Shown here in pieces: positions 1 to 5,319 of a stretch of 24,326 bases of DNA. The DNA comes from a virus, in IMG/VR virus record IMGVR_UViG_3300020202_000211, positions 1 to 24,326 of that record. The stretch is one strand, 5' to 3'. How positions within the stretch are numbered: position 1 is the stretch's first letter; the number at the start of each line of letters is the position of its first letter. Under the pieces are notes generated by a model, which was not told where the DNA came from, did not search any database, and saw only the letters and a list, made by a program, of their open reading frames with translations. A program made the translations under genes and the position numbers.

Positions 1-21
1 TGGTGGCGCCAGCGGCCCTAA

Positions 22-126
22 GCGACGCACGAGCTTGCCTGGAAGAACTTGCAGAAGGCGCAGCGCGAGTTTCCCTGGAGCGAGCATCGCTACTATGAAA
101 TCCGGGTAAAGAAATCAACGCGGTGA
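22..126 (+). CDS. 3' end of an unidentified gene, partial and possibly frameshifted
   Basis: The frame ending in TGA at 124-126 has almost exclusively G or C at third codon positions and encodes a charged, aromatic tail (ELAWKNLQKAQREFPW, then a basic end), so it looks like real coding sequence. The same frame has a TAA at 19-21 and no ATG or GTG start after it. The adjacent frame (codons from base 2) is also open with good third-position bias over bases 2-31. The simplest reading is one gene that enters the window in that frame and is shifted by one base around 19-36, through a true frameshift, a sequencing error or a decayed junction. The product is not recognised. The overlapping third frame is also open to about base 98, but its codon bias is poorer. 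Confidence 0.4.
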   Translation, partial: ATHELAWKNLQKAQREFPWSEHRYYEIRVKKSTR

Positions 127-219
127 CTTGAATTCGCCACCATCCTCCCTAATATCCACGGCGAGGTGAGGCGTACTCGCGCGTTGGTGCCAGTCATTCA
201 GTCAAGTAGGAAGGAAGTC

Positions 220-549
220 ATGTCGGTTCGTGAATTCTCGCAAATGAAGCTCCGCGATCTCCAGAAGGTGCAGGACGATCTCACCGAAGCCATCAAGCTC
301 CGCAAGGCCGCCGAAGCCAGCGAAGTCCGCAAGGAACTGGTCGATATCGTCAAGCGCAAGGGCTTTACCTCGCTCGACGAAATCTTCGGCAAGAAGCTCT
401 CCCCCAAGGGCGGCTACAAGCAGCAGATGGCCCCCAAGTACCGTGATCCCAATGACCCCAAAAAGACCTGGAGCGGGCATGGGCGCAAGTCGAACTGGTT
501 GATCGACCGGCTCAACAAGGGCGCCAAGCTTGACGACTTTCGGGTCTAA
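220..549 (+). CDS. H-NS-family nucleoid-associated DNA-binding protein
   Basis: A 109-aa protein with the classic H-NS layout. An N-terminal charged helical segment (residues about 5-45, heptad-like, rich in K, E and L) should form the coiled-coil oligomerisation region. A linker follows, then a C-terminal DNA-binding domain at 72-94 containing KYRDPNDPKKTWSGHGRK. The family binds the minor groove of AT-rich DNA and silences or bridges it through a Q/R-G-R hook. Here the first hook residue is His (HGR), an uncommon variant. The start at 220 is preferred over an in-frame upstream start at 166 because a strong Shine-Dalgarno (aggaaggaag, 209-218) lies just before it and the conserved helical region starts there. 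Being phage-borne, it may silence host or phage genes, or interfere with host H-NS by mixed oligomers; that role is inferred. Family assignment is confident. Confidence 0.88.
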   Translation: MSVREFSQMKLRDLQKVQDDLTEAIKLRKAAEASEVRKELVDIVKRKGFTSLDEIFGKKLSPKGGYKQQMAPKYRDPNDPKKTWSGHGRKSNWLIDRLNKGAKLDDFRV

Positions 550-558
550 GGCTACAAT
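530..558 (+). promoter_or_regulatory. Sigma70-like promoter facing the non-coding region
   Basis: TTGACG (530-535) and TACAAT (553-558) each match the sigma70 consensus at 5 of 6 positions and are separated by exactly 17 nt. The -35 lies in the last codons of the H-NS gene and the -10 just after its stop. Predicted transcription would start near 565 and enter the gene-free structured region. No experimental support; a match of this quality can occur by chance, but position and spacing are suggestive. Confidence 0.45.
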
Positions 559-671
559 CCTTCCGCTGATGATTGTTTGATAGGGCCCAATGGGTCTCAA
601 TCGAATAACCGAGCGGGAGGTTCCCATGTATCCCCTGGGGTAAAGCCCAGAAACTCGAAGCCTTGCAATCT

Positions 672-700
672 GAGGGCGCTCCGCTGGATGGGGCGCCCTT
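672..700 (+). terminator. Strong 11-pair hairpin downstream of the H-NS gene
   Basis: Bases 672-682 pair with 690-700 around a 7-nt loop (gctggat). The core AGGGCGC/GCGCCCT is perfect and the ends add wobble pairs. The following bases (tgtcgttt) are only moderately T-rich, so it may terminate or attenuate transcription from the H-NS gene, or be one helix of the structured RNA. Confidence 0.45.
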
Positions 701-765
701 TGTCGTTTCGGCCATCCCGAATCAGGGGTAGACTGGCGGTCTGTAGCCGGGCGTTGCGGTCTTTC

Positions 766-882
766 GCTGTTGCCGCCGTCTCCACGGGGGGTTGCGTGGC
801 TCCTACTAACACGAGAGGTCCGATGGGTGGCGGCAACAGTCCCGTTTCATGGGATAAGTCATGTTCGACCTCAAATCGGACC
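766..882 (+). other. Long helix with pseudoknot partner inside the non-coding region
   Basis: Bases 767-777 (ctgttgccgcc) are perfectly complementary to 829-839. Wobble and Watson-Crick pairs extend this to 766-781/825-840, 16 consecutive pairs. The enclosed sequence holds a 5-bp hairpin (782-786/795-799) and then GGTCCGAT at 817-824. This is perfectly complementary to ATCGGACC at 875-882, outside the helix. The two pairings cross, so they form either a pseudoknot with coaxial stacking at 824/825 or two alternative conformations. A small hairpin (841-843/851-853) lies between. Confidence 0.5.
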
Positions 883-892
883 ACCACGTAGG

Positions 893-976
893 GTGCAGGT
901 GAGTGGGTTGGCCGTCACCGGACAGGGCGGTTTTCCAATTCCTCCCACTTCGTAAGCCGTTCCGGCGGGCCTGCAT
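893..976 (+). other. Closed multi-helix domain
   Basis: A closing helix (893-900/969-976, six Watson-Crick pairs plus two wobbles) encloses two hairpins. One is a long bulged arm, 902-907/944-949 continuing as 908-911/935-938 and ending in 914-916/921-923. The other is a small GCCG/CGGC hairpin at 956-966. A competing pairing, 955-960/1000-1005, is also perfect. This nested arrangement is typical of a folded RNA junction rather than of random hairpins. Confidence 0.4.
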
Positions 977-1024
977 TCTTTACTCGGCAATCGGGGTTGA
1001 CGGCTCGGGACACGGTCCCTTCGC

Positions 1025-1213
1025 CTATCTCGCCTTCGGCTCGATAGCGCTACGCGCTGGGTCTTCAAGGGCAGAGCGGAGAGCGCGCATGATTTCGTGC
1101 CGTCTTTGAGCCGAAAGCATCAATCCATTGGCCCTCAGATAGCGCAGATTTGCTGCCATCATCGAGCGCTGGGCCGCAGAAAGATTCGGCAATAGCTTGC
1201 GGGTGCAGCGCAT
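1025..1213 (-). CDS. Small hypothetical protein within a palindrome-flanked segment
   Basis: A 62-aa ORF with a good Shine-Dalgarno (gagggg, about 5 nt before the ATG complementary to 1211-1213). The product is basic and mostly helical. It shows a weak internal repeat in which an LSAAQR-containing segment recurs about 22 residues later as LSAQRR, each followed by a Met/Ala/Leu/Arg helix. Third-position G/C is only about 60%, lower than the phage genes around it. A weak possible promoter (GCGCAA at 1324-1329 and ATCATA at 1301-1306, read on the - strand as TTGCGC and TATGAT, 17 nt apart) lies upstream. Its last codons coincide with hairpins. No family recognised. It may be a real gene of an inserted mini-element or a chance frame through structured DNA. 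Confidence 0.3.
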   Translation of the reverse strand: MRCTRKLLPNLSAAQRSMMAANLRYLRANGLMLSAQRRHEIMRALRSALEDPARSAIEPKAR

Positions 1214-1293
1214 TGTTCCCCTCGCTCAGGCCGTCAGGCCTATCGGAGCGCTTTTAGCGCGGAGATAGCCGAGGGCTCAATAGCCCGAAGGCG
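1031..1293. repeat. 9-bp inverted repeat with hairpins flanking the small - strand ORF
   Basis: CGCCTTCGG at 1031-1039 recurs in inverted orientation as CCGAAGGCG at 1285-1293. Each copy sits next to a GCGCT-type hairpin: 1046-1050/1054-1058 on the left, 1248-1252/1256-1260 on the right. The flanks thus form an imperfect terminal inverted repeat around the 62-aa ORF. This resembles a REP- or MITE-like palindromic unit, although no target duplication was found. In RNA terms the same pairing would close a ~260-nt domain. Confidence 0.35.
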
Positions 1294-1438
1294 TCACCCC
1301 ATCATAGCGATTGACGAATCACAGCGCAAAAGGCAATACCTTTTCCCAACAGGTGTTCCCAGTTCAGTATCGAGGCGTACCCATCACGCGAGGTGATCGG
1401 GAATTTACTCTCCCACCGTCAGGCGACGGTTGAGTTCA

Positions 1439-1524
1439 AGAGGGGAGCGAGCGCTGGCAGGCCCTTACAGTTGTCCATGGGGCGCGTCCGTCAGCAGGTC
1501 AATTCATTGGCTTCGCTCCCCTCT
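1439..1524 (+). other. 13-pair long-range stem with nested helices
   Basis: Bases 1440-1450 (gaggggagcga) are perfectly complementary to 1513-1523, and one further pair on each side makes 1439-1451/1512-1524. Nested inside are 1453-1458/1490-1495 and 1461-1464/1480-1483, giving a rod-like domain. It lies about 100 nt upstream of the first virion gene. Confidence 0.45.
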
Positions 1525-1541
1525 GCGTCTTTGCGCTGCTC

Positions 1542-1566
1542 AGATTTCCGACAAAAGCGGAAATCT
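1542..1566 (+). other. Perfect 9-bp hairpin upstream of the first virion gene
   Basis: AGATTTCCG (1542-1550) pairs perfectly with 1558-1566 around a 7-nt loop (acaaaag). There is no T-run after it, so it is not a standard terminator. It could be the 3' helix of the structured RNA, a processing site, or a leader element of the capsid operon. Confidence 0.45.
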
Positions 1567-1617
1567 CGCGCCTAAGGCCTTTGTGGGCAAGCCAGACAAC
1601 TCGGGCGCCCAAAGGCC

Positions 1618-2214
1618 ATGGCAAACACCAACGCACCCTTCGGACTTCGGCAGGTTGGCCTCAATGGCTCGCCTGTCGCCAACTTCGGCATGAGCACCCG
1701 TTTCGGCGGGATCGACAAGGACGACACGACGCCGATCTTCTGCGGCGATCTCGTCAAGCGCCTTGCCACCGGCTATCTCGCCCAGTGGACCAACGGCACC
1801 GCGGTCTCCCAGGCGGCCGGGGTGTTCTTTGGCTGCGAATACTATTCGATTTCCCAGCAGGCGCGCATCTTCAACCGCTTCTGGCCGGGCACGGACGCCG
1901 CAGGCGATGTGGACGCCTTCCTCATCCCCTTCCAGCAGACCCCCAATCCGACGTTCGTCATCCAGTCGGGTGCGGCGGGCATCGCCTTCGCCGATGTCGG
2001 CATGAACGTCGATATCGTGGTTGGCACCGGCAACACCACCTCGGGCTTCTCCGGCTCCTACCTCTCGACGGTGGCGGCCACGGCGACGCTGCCGCTGACC
2101 ATCGTCGATCTGTGGACGACCGCGAACGGGGGTGGTGTGGGTCCGGGCGTCGAGGCTGGCGCCTACAACTGGGTGCTCGTCGCGGCCAACTCCAACCAGA
2201 TCACGGGCATCTAA
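1618..2214 (+). CDS. Capsid-proximal virion structural protein (possible cement/decoration protein)
   Basis: A 198-aa protein beginning MANTNAPFGLRQVGLNGSP, an opening I know from phage structural proteins encoded next to the major capsid gene. The rest is beta-rich and Gly/Ala/Thr-rich, without signal peptide or membrane segment. Position immediately before the major capsid gene (27 nt gap) suggests a head protein such as a cement, decoration or minor capsid component; this role is inferred from context. The ATG at 1618 is fixed by the conserved N-terminus, although its Shine-Dalgarno is weak and very close (aaagg, 2-nt spacer). Poor initiation could be compensated or controlled by the structured upstream region. 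Confidence 0.75.
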   Translation: MANTNAPFGLRQVGLNGSPVANFGMSTRFGGIDKDDTTPIFCGDLVKRLATGYLAQWTNGTAVSQAAGVFFGCEYYSISQQARIFNRFWPGTDAAGDVDAFLIPFQQTPNPTFVIQSGAAGIAFADVGMNVDIVVGTGNTTSGFSGSYLSTVAATATLPLTIVDLWTTANGGGVGPGVEAGAYNWVLVAANSNQITGI

Positions 2215-2241
2215 TAACCGGCGGACAAGGAACCCTAAACC

Positions 2242-3159
2242 ATGGCTATCAATCTCGCACAAGAGCGCGACCTGCTCCGCCCCGGTCTCTATGAGGTCGC
2301 GGGTGAATACAAGAACATCCCGACCCAGTACAAGAAGTTCTTCAAGGTGCGTCAGTCCACCATGGCCATCGAGCGCAAGGCGCAGATGGCCTACATGGGC
2401 TACGCGCAACTGAAGCAGGAAGGCGGCAACACCCAGTTCGACAACAACGCCGGTCAGCGCTGGATTTATTCGGCGGAGACCTTCGAAGTCGGTCTGGGCT
2501 ATGCCATCACCCGCAAGGCCATCCGCGACAACCTCTATAAGACGGAGTTCAAGCCCACGGCTCTGGGCTTGGCCAAGGCCTTCAAGGAGTTCTGGGAGTA
2601 TCAGGCCTTCAATATCTTCAACAACGGCCAGACCTACAACATCAATGTCGGTGGTGACGGTCAGCCGCTGTTCTCTACCGCCCACCCGGTCGATCAGTCC
2701 ACGTGGTCGAACACCTTTACGACCATGCTCGACCTCAACGACAGTTCGCTCATCCAGGCGTGCAAGAACATCCGCACCAACTGGGTGGACGAGCGCAATC
2801 TGAAGATCATGGGCCGCCCGAAGAACGACGGTCTGATGGTGCCTGTGAACCTCATCGACGTGGCCGAGCGCATTTGCGTTACCGAGCTTCGGCCCGGCAC
2901 CGCCGACAACGACATCAATGCGCTGCGCTCGATGGAGGGCGGCGTGCGCGGCTACTCGGTGGTGGATTACCTCACCTCCAACTTCGCGTGGTTCGTGCGC
3001 ACCGAGAACGACGGCCTCAACTTCTGGGTCCGCGACGAGTACGAGACCGATATGTGGGTGGACGATATGTCGGACAACCTGCTCGTTAAGGGTTACGAGC
3101 GCGCCACTCCGGCCTACGACGACCCGCGCGCCGTGTTCGGCTCGTTCCCGACCGCCTAA
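2242..3159 (+). CDS. Major capsid protein (HK97-fold type)
   Basis: A 305-aa protein, a normal size for a major head subunit without a large scaffold domain. Features I associate with HK97-fold/Mu gpT-like capsid proteins include an acidic/helical N-arm and a long helix with Lys/Arg (residues 30-60). There is also the hallmark segment DGQPLFSTAHP at about 141-151 and a C-terminal P-domain-like beta region with many aromatic residues. It should assemble the icosahedral shell. The Shine-Dalgarno (aagga) lies about 10 nt before the ATG. The gene follows the putative cement gene and is followed by a strong hairpin that could raise or isolate expression of this most abundant protein. The assignment rests on motif and context and is confident; the exact subfamily is not. 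Confidence 0.85.
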   Translation: MAINLAQERDLLRPGLYEVAGEYKNIPTQYKKFFKVRQSTMAIERKAQMAYMGYAQLKQEGGNTQFDNNAGQRWIYSAETFEVGLGYAITRKAIRDNLYKTEFKPTALGLAKAFKEFWEYQAFNIFNNGQTYNINVGGDGQPLFSTAHPVDQSTWSNTFTTMLDLNDSSLIQACKNIRTNWVDERNLKIMGRPKNDGLMVPVNLIDVAERICVTELRPGTADNDINALRSMEGGVRGYSVVDYLTSNFAWFVRTENDGLNFWVRDEYETDMWVDDMSDNLLVKGYERATPAYDDPRAVFGSFPTA

Positions 3160-3166
3160 CGACAGC

Positions 3167-3195
3167 AGCGGGCAGTTTCAAAAGAACTGCCCGCT
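3167..3195 (+). terminator. Strong hairpin after the major capsid gene
   Basis: An 11-bp perfect GC-rich stem (AGCGGGCAGTT, 3167-3177, with 3185-3195) and a 7-nt loop (tcaaaag), beginning 7 nt after the capsid stop codon. Only cccttcc follows, without a U-tract, so it may be a partial terminator or an mRNA-stabilising 3' structure that sets the capsid mRNA level relative to downstream genes. Confidence 0.65.
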
Positions 3196-3232
3196 CCCTT
3201 CCTGACGCACAGCAGAGGAGCGCGTTCGCGCC

Positions 3233-3679
3233 ATGGCCGTAGGCACGACCTTCAGTGGCCCCCTGATCTCGGGTCCGAAATTCAATGAAGACGCGAATGG
3301 CCCGGCCAACACCGGCCTTGCGCTTCTGACGCAAACTGCGGTGATCACGCAGAACTCCACGACCCCGGTGAGCGCGACCTTCGCGATCCCCAAAAACACC
3401 CGCATCGTCACCTTCATCGTGGACACCTCGGTGGCCTGGGACTCGGCCACGTCGGCGGTGCTCACCATCGGCACGGCGGCGGCGGGCACGCAGTACGTCA
3501 CCTCGGTCGATGTCAAGACGGCGGGCCGCGGCACGATCACCTTCACGGCGGCCCAGATACTCGCCATGGTCGATACGAACACCAACACTACGGTTGTCGC
3601 CACGGTGACGCCGACCGGCGCCACGACGGCTGGCACGACCTACGTGACCATGCAGTACGTCCAGACGCTCGACTCGTAA
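3233..3679 (+). CDS. Small beta-rich virion protein
   Basis: A 148-aa protein, Thr/Val/Ala-rich with alternating hydrophobic residues typical of beta-sandwich virion proteins. There is one helical stretch near residues 100-112 (TFTAAQILAMVDT), no cysteines, no signal peptide and no membrane helix. It lies downstream of the major capsid gene after the 3167-3195 hairpin and before two small basic genes, suggesting a capsid decoration or minor structural role. A GAGGAG ribosome site lies about 12 nt upstream of the ATG, slightly far. The fold is inferred from composition only, and no specific family is recognised. Confidence 0.7.
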   Translation: MAVGTTFSGPLISGPKFNEDANGPANTGLALLTQTAVITQNSTTPVSATFAIPKNTRIVTFIVDTSVAWDSATSAVLTIGTAAAGTQYVTSVDVKTAGRGTITFTAAQILAMVDTNTNTTVVATVTPTGATTAGTTYVTMQYVQTLDS

Positions 3680-3689
3680 GGGGGACGGA

Positions 3690-3860
3690 ATGGGGCATAA
3701 GTATCCCGCGCCGGTCAAGGGCAAGATGCGTGATGTCGGGGTGAAAGCCCCGCATCAGAACGCCGGGGGCGAGAAGATCATCAAGTGCGCCGAGGGCAAG
3801 ACCACGGGCACGATGCGCGGAGATGAAGACGCGATTGCTATGCACGCGCGTCTGAAGTGA
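3690..3860 (+). CDS. Small basic phage protein
   Basis: A 56-aa ORF (M-G-H-K-Y-P-A-P-V-K at the start, ending A-R-L-K) that fits exactly between its neighbours: 10 nt after the previous stop and 6 nt before the next start. It has a G-rich ribosome site (aagggggacgga) directly upstream and high third-position G/C. The product is Lys/Gly-rich, with a single Cys at about residue 37, and probably unstructured in part. Function is unknown. Its place in the head operon suggests a virion accessory or assembly factor. Confidence 0.65.
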   Translation: MGHKYPAPVKGKMRDVGVKAPHQNAGGEKIIKCAEGKTTGTMRGDEDAIAMHARLK

Positions 3861-3866
3861 GGGACC

Positions 3867-4058
3867 ATGGCCAAAGCATCGGACAAGCACTGGATTGCCG
3901 GGGCGATTGAGCATCCCGGCGCCTTACGCAAAAGCCTCGGGGTGAAGGAGGGGGAGAAGATACCCGCCAAGAAGCTCGACAAGGCGGCCCATTCCGACAA
4001 CCCGACAACCCGCAAACGGGCGCAACTCGCCAAGACCCTCAAGGGCTTCCACCACTAA
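3867..4058 (+). CDS. Conserved small basic phage protein (KHWIAGAI type)
   Basis: A 63-aa Lys-rich protein. The pattern KHWIAGAIEHPGALRKSLGV, followed by GEKIPAKKL, a short AAHS segment and a basic C-terminus (R-A-Q-L-A-K-T-L-K), recurs in many phage and prophage structural operons. Biochemical function is not established to my knowledge. The composition suggests nucleic-acid or capsid-interior contact. It starts 6 nt after the previous gene's stop, so translation is probably coupled. Confidence is high that it is a real gene, low for role. Confidence 0.75.
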   Translation: MAKASDKHWIAGAIEHPGALRKSLGVKEGEKIPAKKLDKAAHSDNPTTRKRAQLAKTLKGFHH

Positions 4059-4104
4059 AGGGGTCTGGTGCGGCGTTCTTTTTTAATCTGAAACGAGGAC
4101 GGAT

Positions 4105-5106
4105 ATGGCCCAGCCTTTGGTAGTGACCGTGGGACCGCTGGCTGCCGCCGATGCCGATGGGGCGGCCCAGTCGCAGGTGGCGGCCGGAGCGCAGCATCTG
4201 GTCCTCAACGGGGACTTGGCGGCGAACACCTTCGATGCCGATGGCGTCTGTCTGTCCCAGGCGGCGGCCCTGGGTGACCTCACCCTCAACGGGGCGCGGG
4301 TCAGTTCCGTGTCGGGTGCCCCGGTCGCCTATCTGCCCTCCTTGAGCCGGGTCTACATCACCTCGACCGGGGATGACAGCGGCGTCACCTTTACGGTCTA
4401 TGGGACGCTCTTTTCCCCGTCTGGCCCGGTCTCCGTCGTGGAGGTGGTCACCGGCTCCAACTCTTCCGTCGCCTCCACCACCAAGCAATACCAGACGGTG
4501 ACGCGCATCGCCGCGTCCGGGGCTTCCGCGGGGACGGTGACGGTCGGCTATTACGACGGCCTCGCCACCATGGACATGCAGCGGCGCATCATCATCACCT
4601 CCTCGGGGGATGATACGGGCATCACCTTTACCCTGACGGGCACCGACGGAACCGGGGCGGTGATCACCGAGGTTCTGACCGGGGCCAATGCCGGAGCGGC
4701 GACTTCGGCGCTCTCCTACAAGACCCTCACCTCGGTGCTGACCTCGGGGGCGGCGGCAGGCACGGTGACGGTCGGCACCAACGGGATGGCGGATAGCTTC
4801 TGGGTGCGCTTCGACGACTTTGCGGGCAACTCCCAGGTGGCCATCCAATGCACGCCCGATGGCGCCACGGGCACCGTGCAGCAGACGCTGGAAGACCCCA
4901 ACCGGGTCACCAACACGGTGGCGCCCAACACCTTCCAGTGGACCCCGGCGGAGATCACGTGGCTCGATCATCCCGATGCCAATCTTGTCGGGTTCTCCAC
5001 CCCCGTGCAGGGCAACTACGGCTATGCGCCGCTGTTTGCCCGGGTCACCCTCACCAGCGGCTCGGGGTCGATCACGACCACCTTCCGCCAAGCCTACATG
5101 GGGTGA
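4105..5106 (+). CDS. Virion protein with two internal repeats
   Basis: A 333-aa, Thr/Ser/Gly/Ala-rich protein. Two tandem modules are evident at residues 82-152 and 161-228. Each opens with an R-V/I-x-I-T-S-x-G-D-D-(S/T)-G-(V/I)-T-F-T pattern, continues through E-V-(V/L)-T-G-(S/A)-N and ends with A-G-T-V-T-V-G. Each is probably an Ig-like or beta-sandwich domain. The C-terminus (230-333) is different and aromatic, ending in R-Q-A-Y-M-G. Such repeats are common in capsid decoration proteins and tail-sheath or fibre base proteins; location in the head region favours a decoration or head-fibre role. A GAGGA site lies 6 nt before the start codon. No exact family recognised. Confidence 0.75.
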   Translation: MAQPLVVTVGPLAAADADGAAQSQVAAGAQHLVLNGDLAANTFDADGVCLSQAAALGDLTLNGARVSSVSGAPVAYLPSLSRVYITSTGDDSGVTFTVYGTLFSPSGPVSVVEVVTGSNSSVASTTKQYQTVTRIAASGASAGTVTVGYYDGLATMDMQRRIIITSSGDDTGITFTLTGTDGTGAVITEVLTGANAGAATSALSYKTLTSVLTSGAAAGTVTVGTNGMADSFWVRFDDFAGNSQVAIQCTPDGATGTVQQTLEDPNRVTNTVAPNTFQWTPAEITWLDHPDANLVGFSTPVQGNYGYAPLFARVTLTSGSGSITTTFRQAYMG

Positions 5107-5109
5107 TTC

Positions 5110-5304
5110 ATGCCCGGCCTGATCGATGAAGAGGCGACAACCGGGCTCGCCTATACGACGGGGACGGGGCTGCAATGGACCTCGCAAATCGGCGGCGGCG
5201 GTCTTGACAACAACCCGGGGGAAGCGGGCCACGGGTTCATTTTGATGGAGAATAGCGGCTACATCCTGATGGAGGATGGCAACTCGTTTATTCTCTTGGA
5301 ATAA
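5110..5304 (+). CDS. Small phage protein with C-terminal ILME repeats
   Basis: A 64-aa protein beginning 3 nt after the previous stop codon. The N-terminal half is acidic and Gly-rich. The last 23 residues are three near-repeats of about 9 residues (GFILMENS, GYILMEDGN, SFILLE). Short (F/Y)-I-L-x-E-(D/N)-G repeats occur in phage proteins encoded near fibre genes. They look like a beta-solenoid or trimerising strand repeat, but I know of no assigned function. Real-gene status is supported by tight spacing and the regular repeat. Confidence 0.65.
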   Translation: MPGLIDEEATTGLAYTTGTGLQWTSQIGGGGLDNNPGEAGHGFILMENSGYILMEDGNSFILLE

Positions 5305-5319
5305 GGGGCGCGCGGGACC

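Larger units (their letters stand above)
550..1617 (+). ncRNA. Candidate large structured RNA or structured intergenic region
   Basis: About 1.07 kb between the H-NS gene and the first virion gene lacks a convincing + strand gene: the open frames there show no third-position G/C bias and give low-complexity or arginine/serine-rich translations. It is instead full of self-complementary segments. Helices checked by eye (5' strand/3' strand): 635-639/646-650, 672-682/690-700, 729-733/739-743, 766-781/825-840, 782-786/795-799, 893-900/969-976, 902-911/935-949, 956-959/963-966, 1007-1011/1015-1019, 1228-1232/1237-1241, 1248-1252/1256-1260, 1273-1277/1282-1286, 1328-1333/1339-1344, 1383-1387/1393-1397, 1415-1420/1425-1430, 1439-1451/1512-1524 and 1542-1550/1558-1566, plus a pseudoknot 817-824/875-882. 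I see no signature of tRNA, tmRNA, RNase P RNA, SRP RNA or group II domain V. It could be a phage-borne ornate RNA, a long capsid-operon leader, or decayed DNA with insertions. Strand and ends are uncertain. Confidence 0.4.

Noticed and set aside
577-891. Open frames on both strands inside the gene-poor region
   Set aside because: No third-position bias, no ribosome site, unusual composition; the segment is better explained by base-paired structure.
550-1617. Known catalytic or housekeeping RNA, intron or tRNA
   Set aside because: No T-loop/acceptor pattern, no RNase P or tmRNA core, no group II domain V-like hairpin and no clear group I core were found by eye.
1540-2685. 381-aa open frame on the - strand across the first two virion genes
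   Set aside because: Antisense shadow of strongly codon-biased + strand genes; the translation has no recognisable family and spans two real genes.
4033-4084. Terminator before the 333-aa gene
   Set aside because: A 6-bp stem (4033-4038/4061-4066) with a 22-nt loop ends 12 nt before the T6 run; too poor for an intrinsic terminator.
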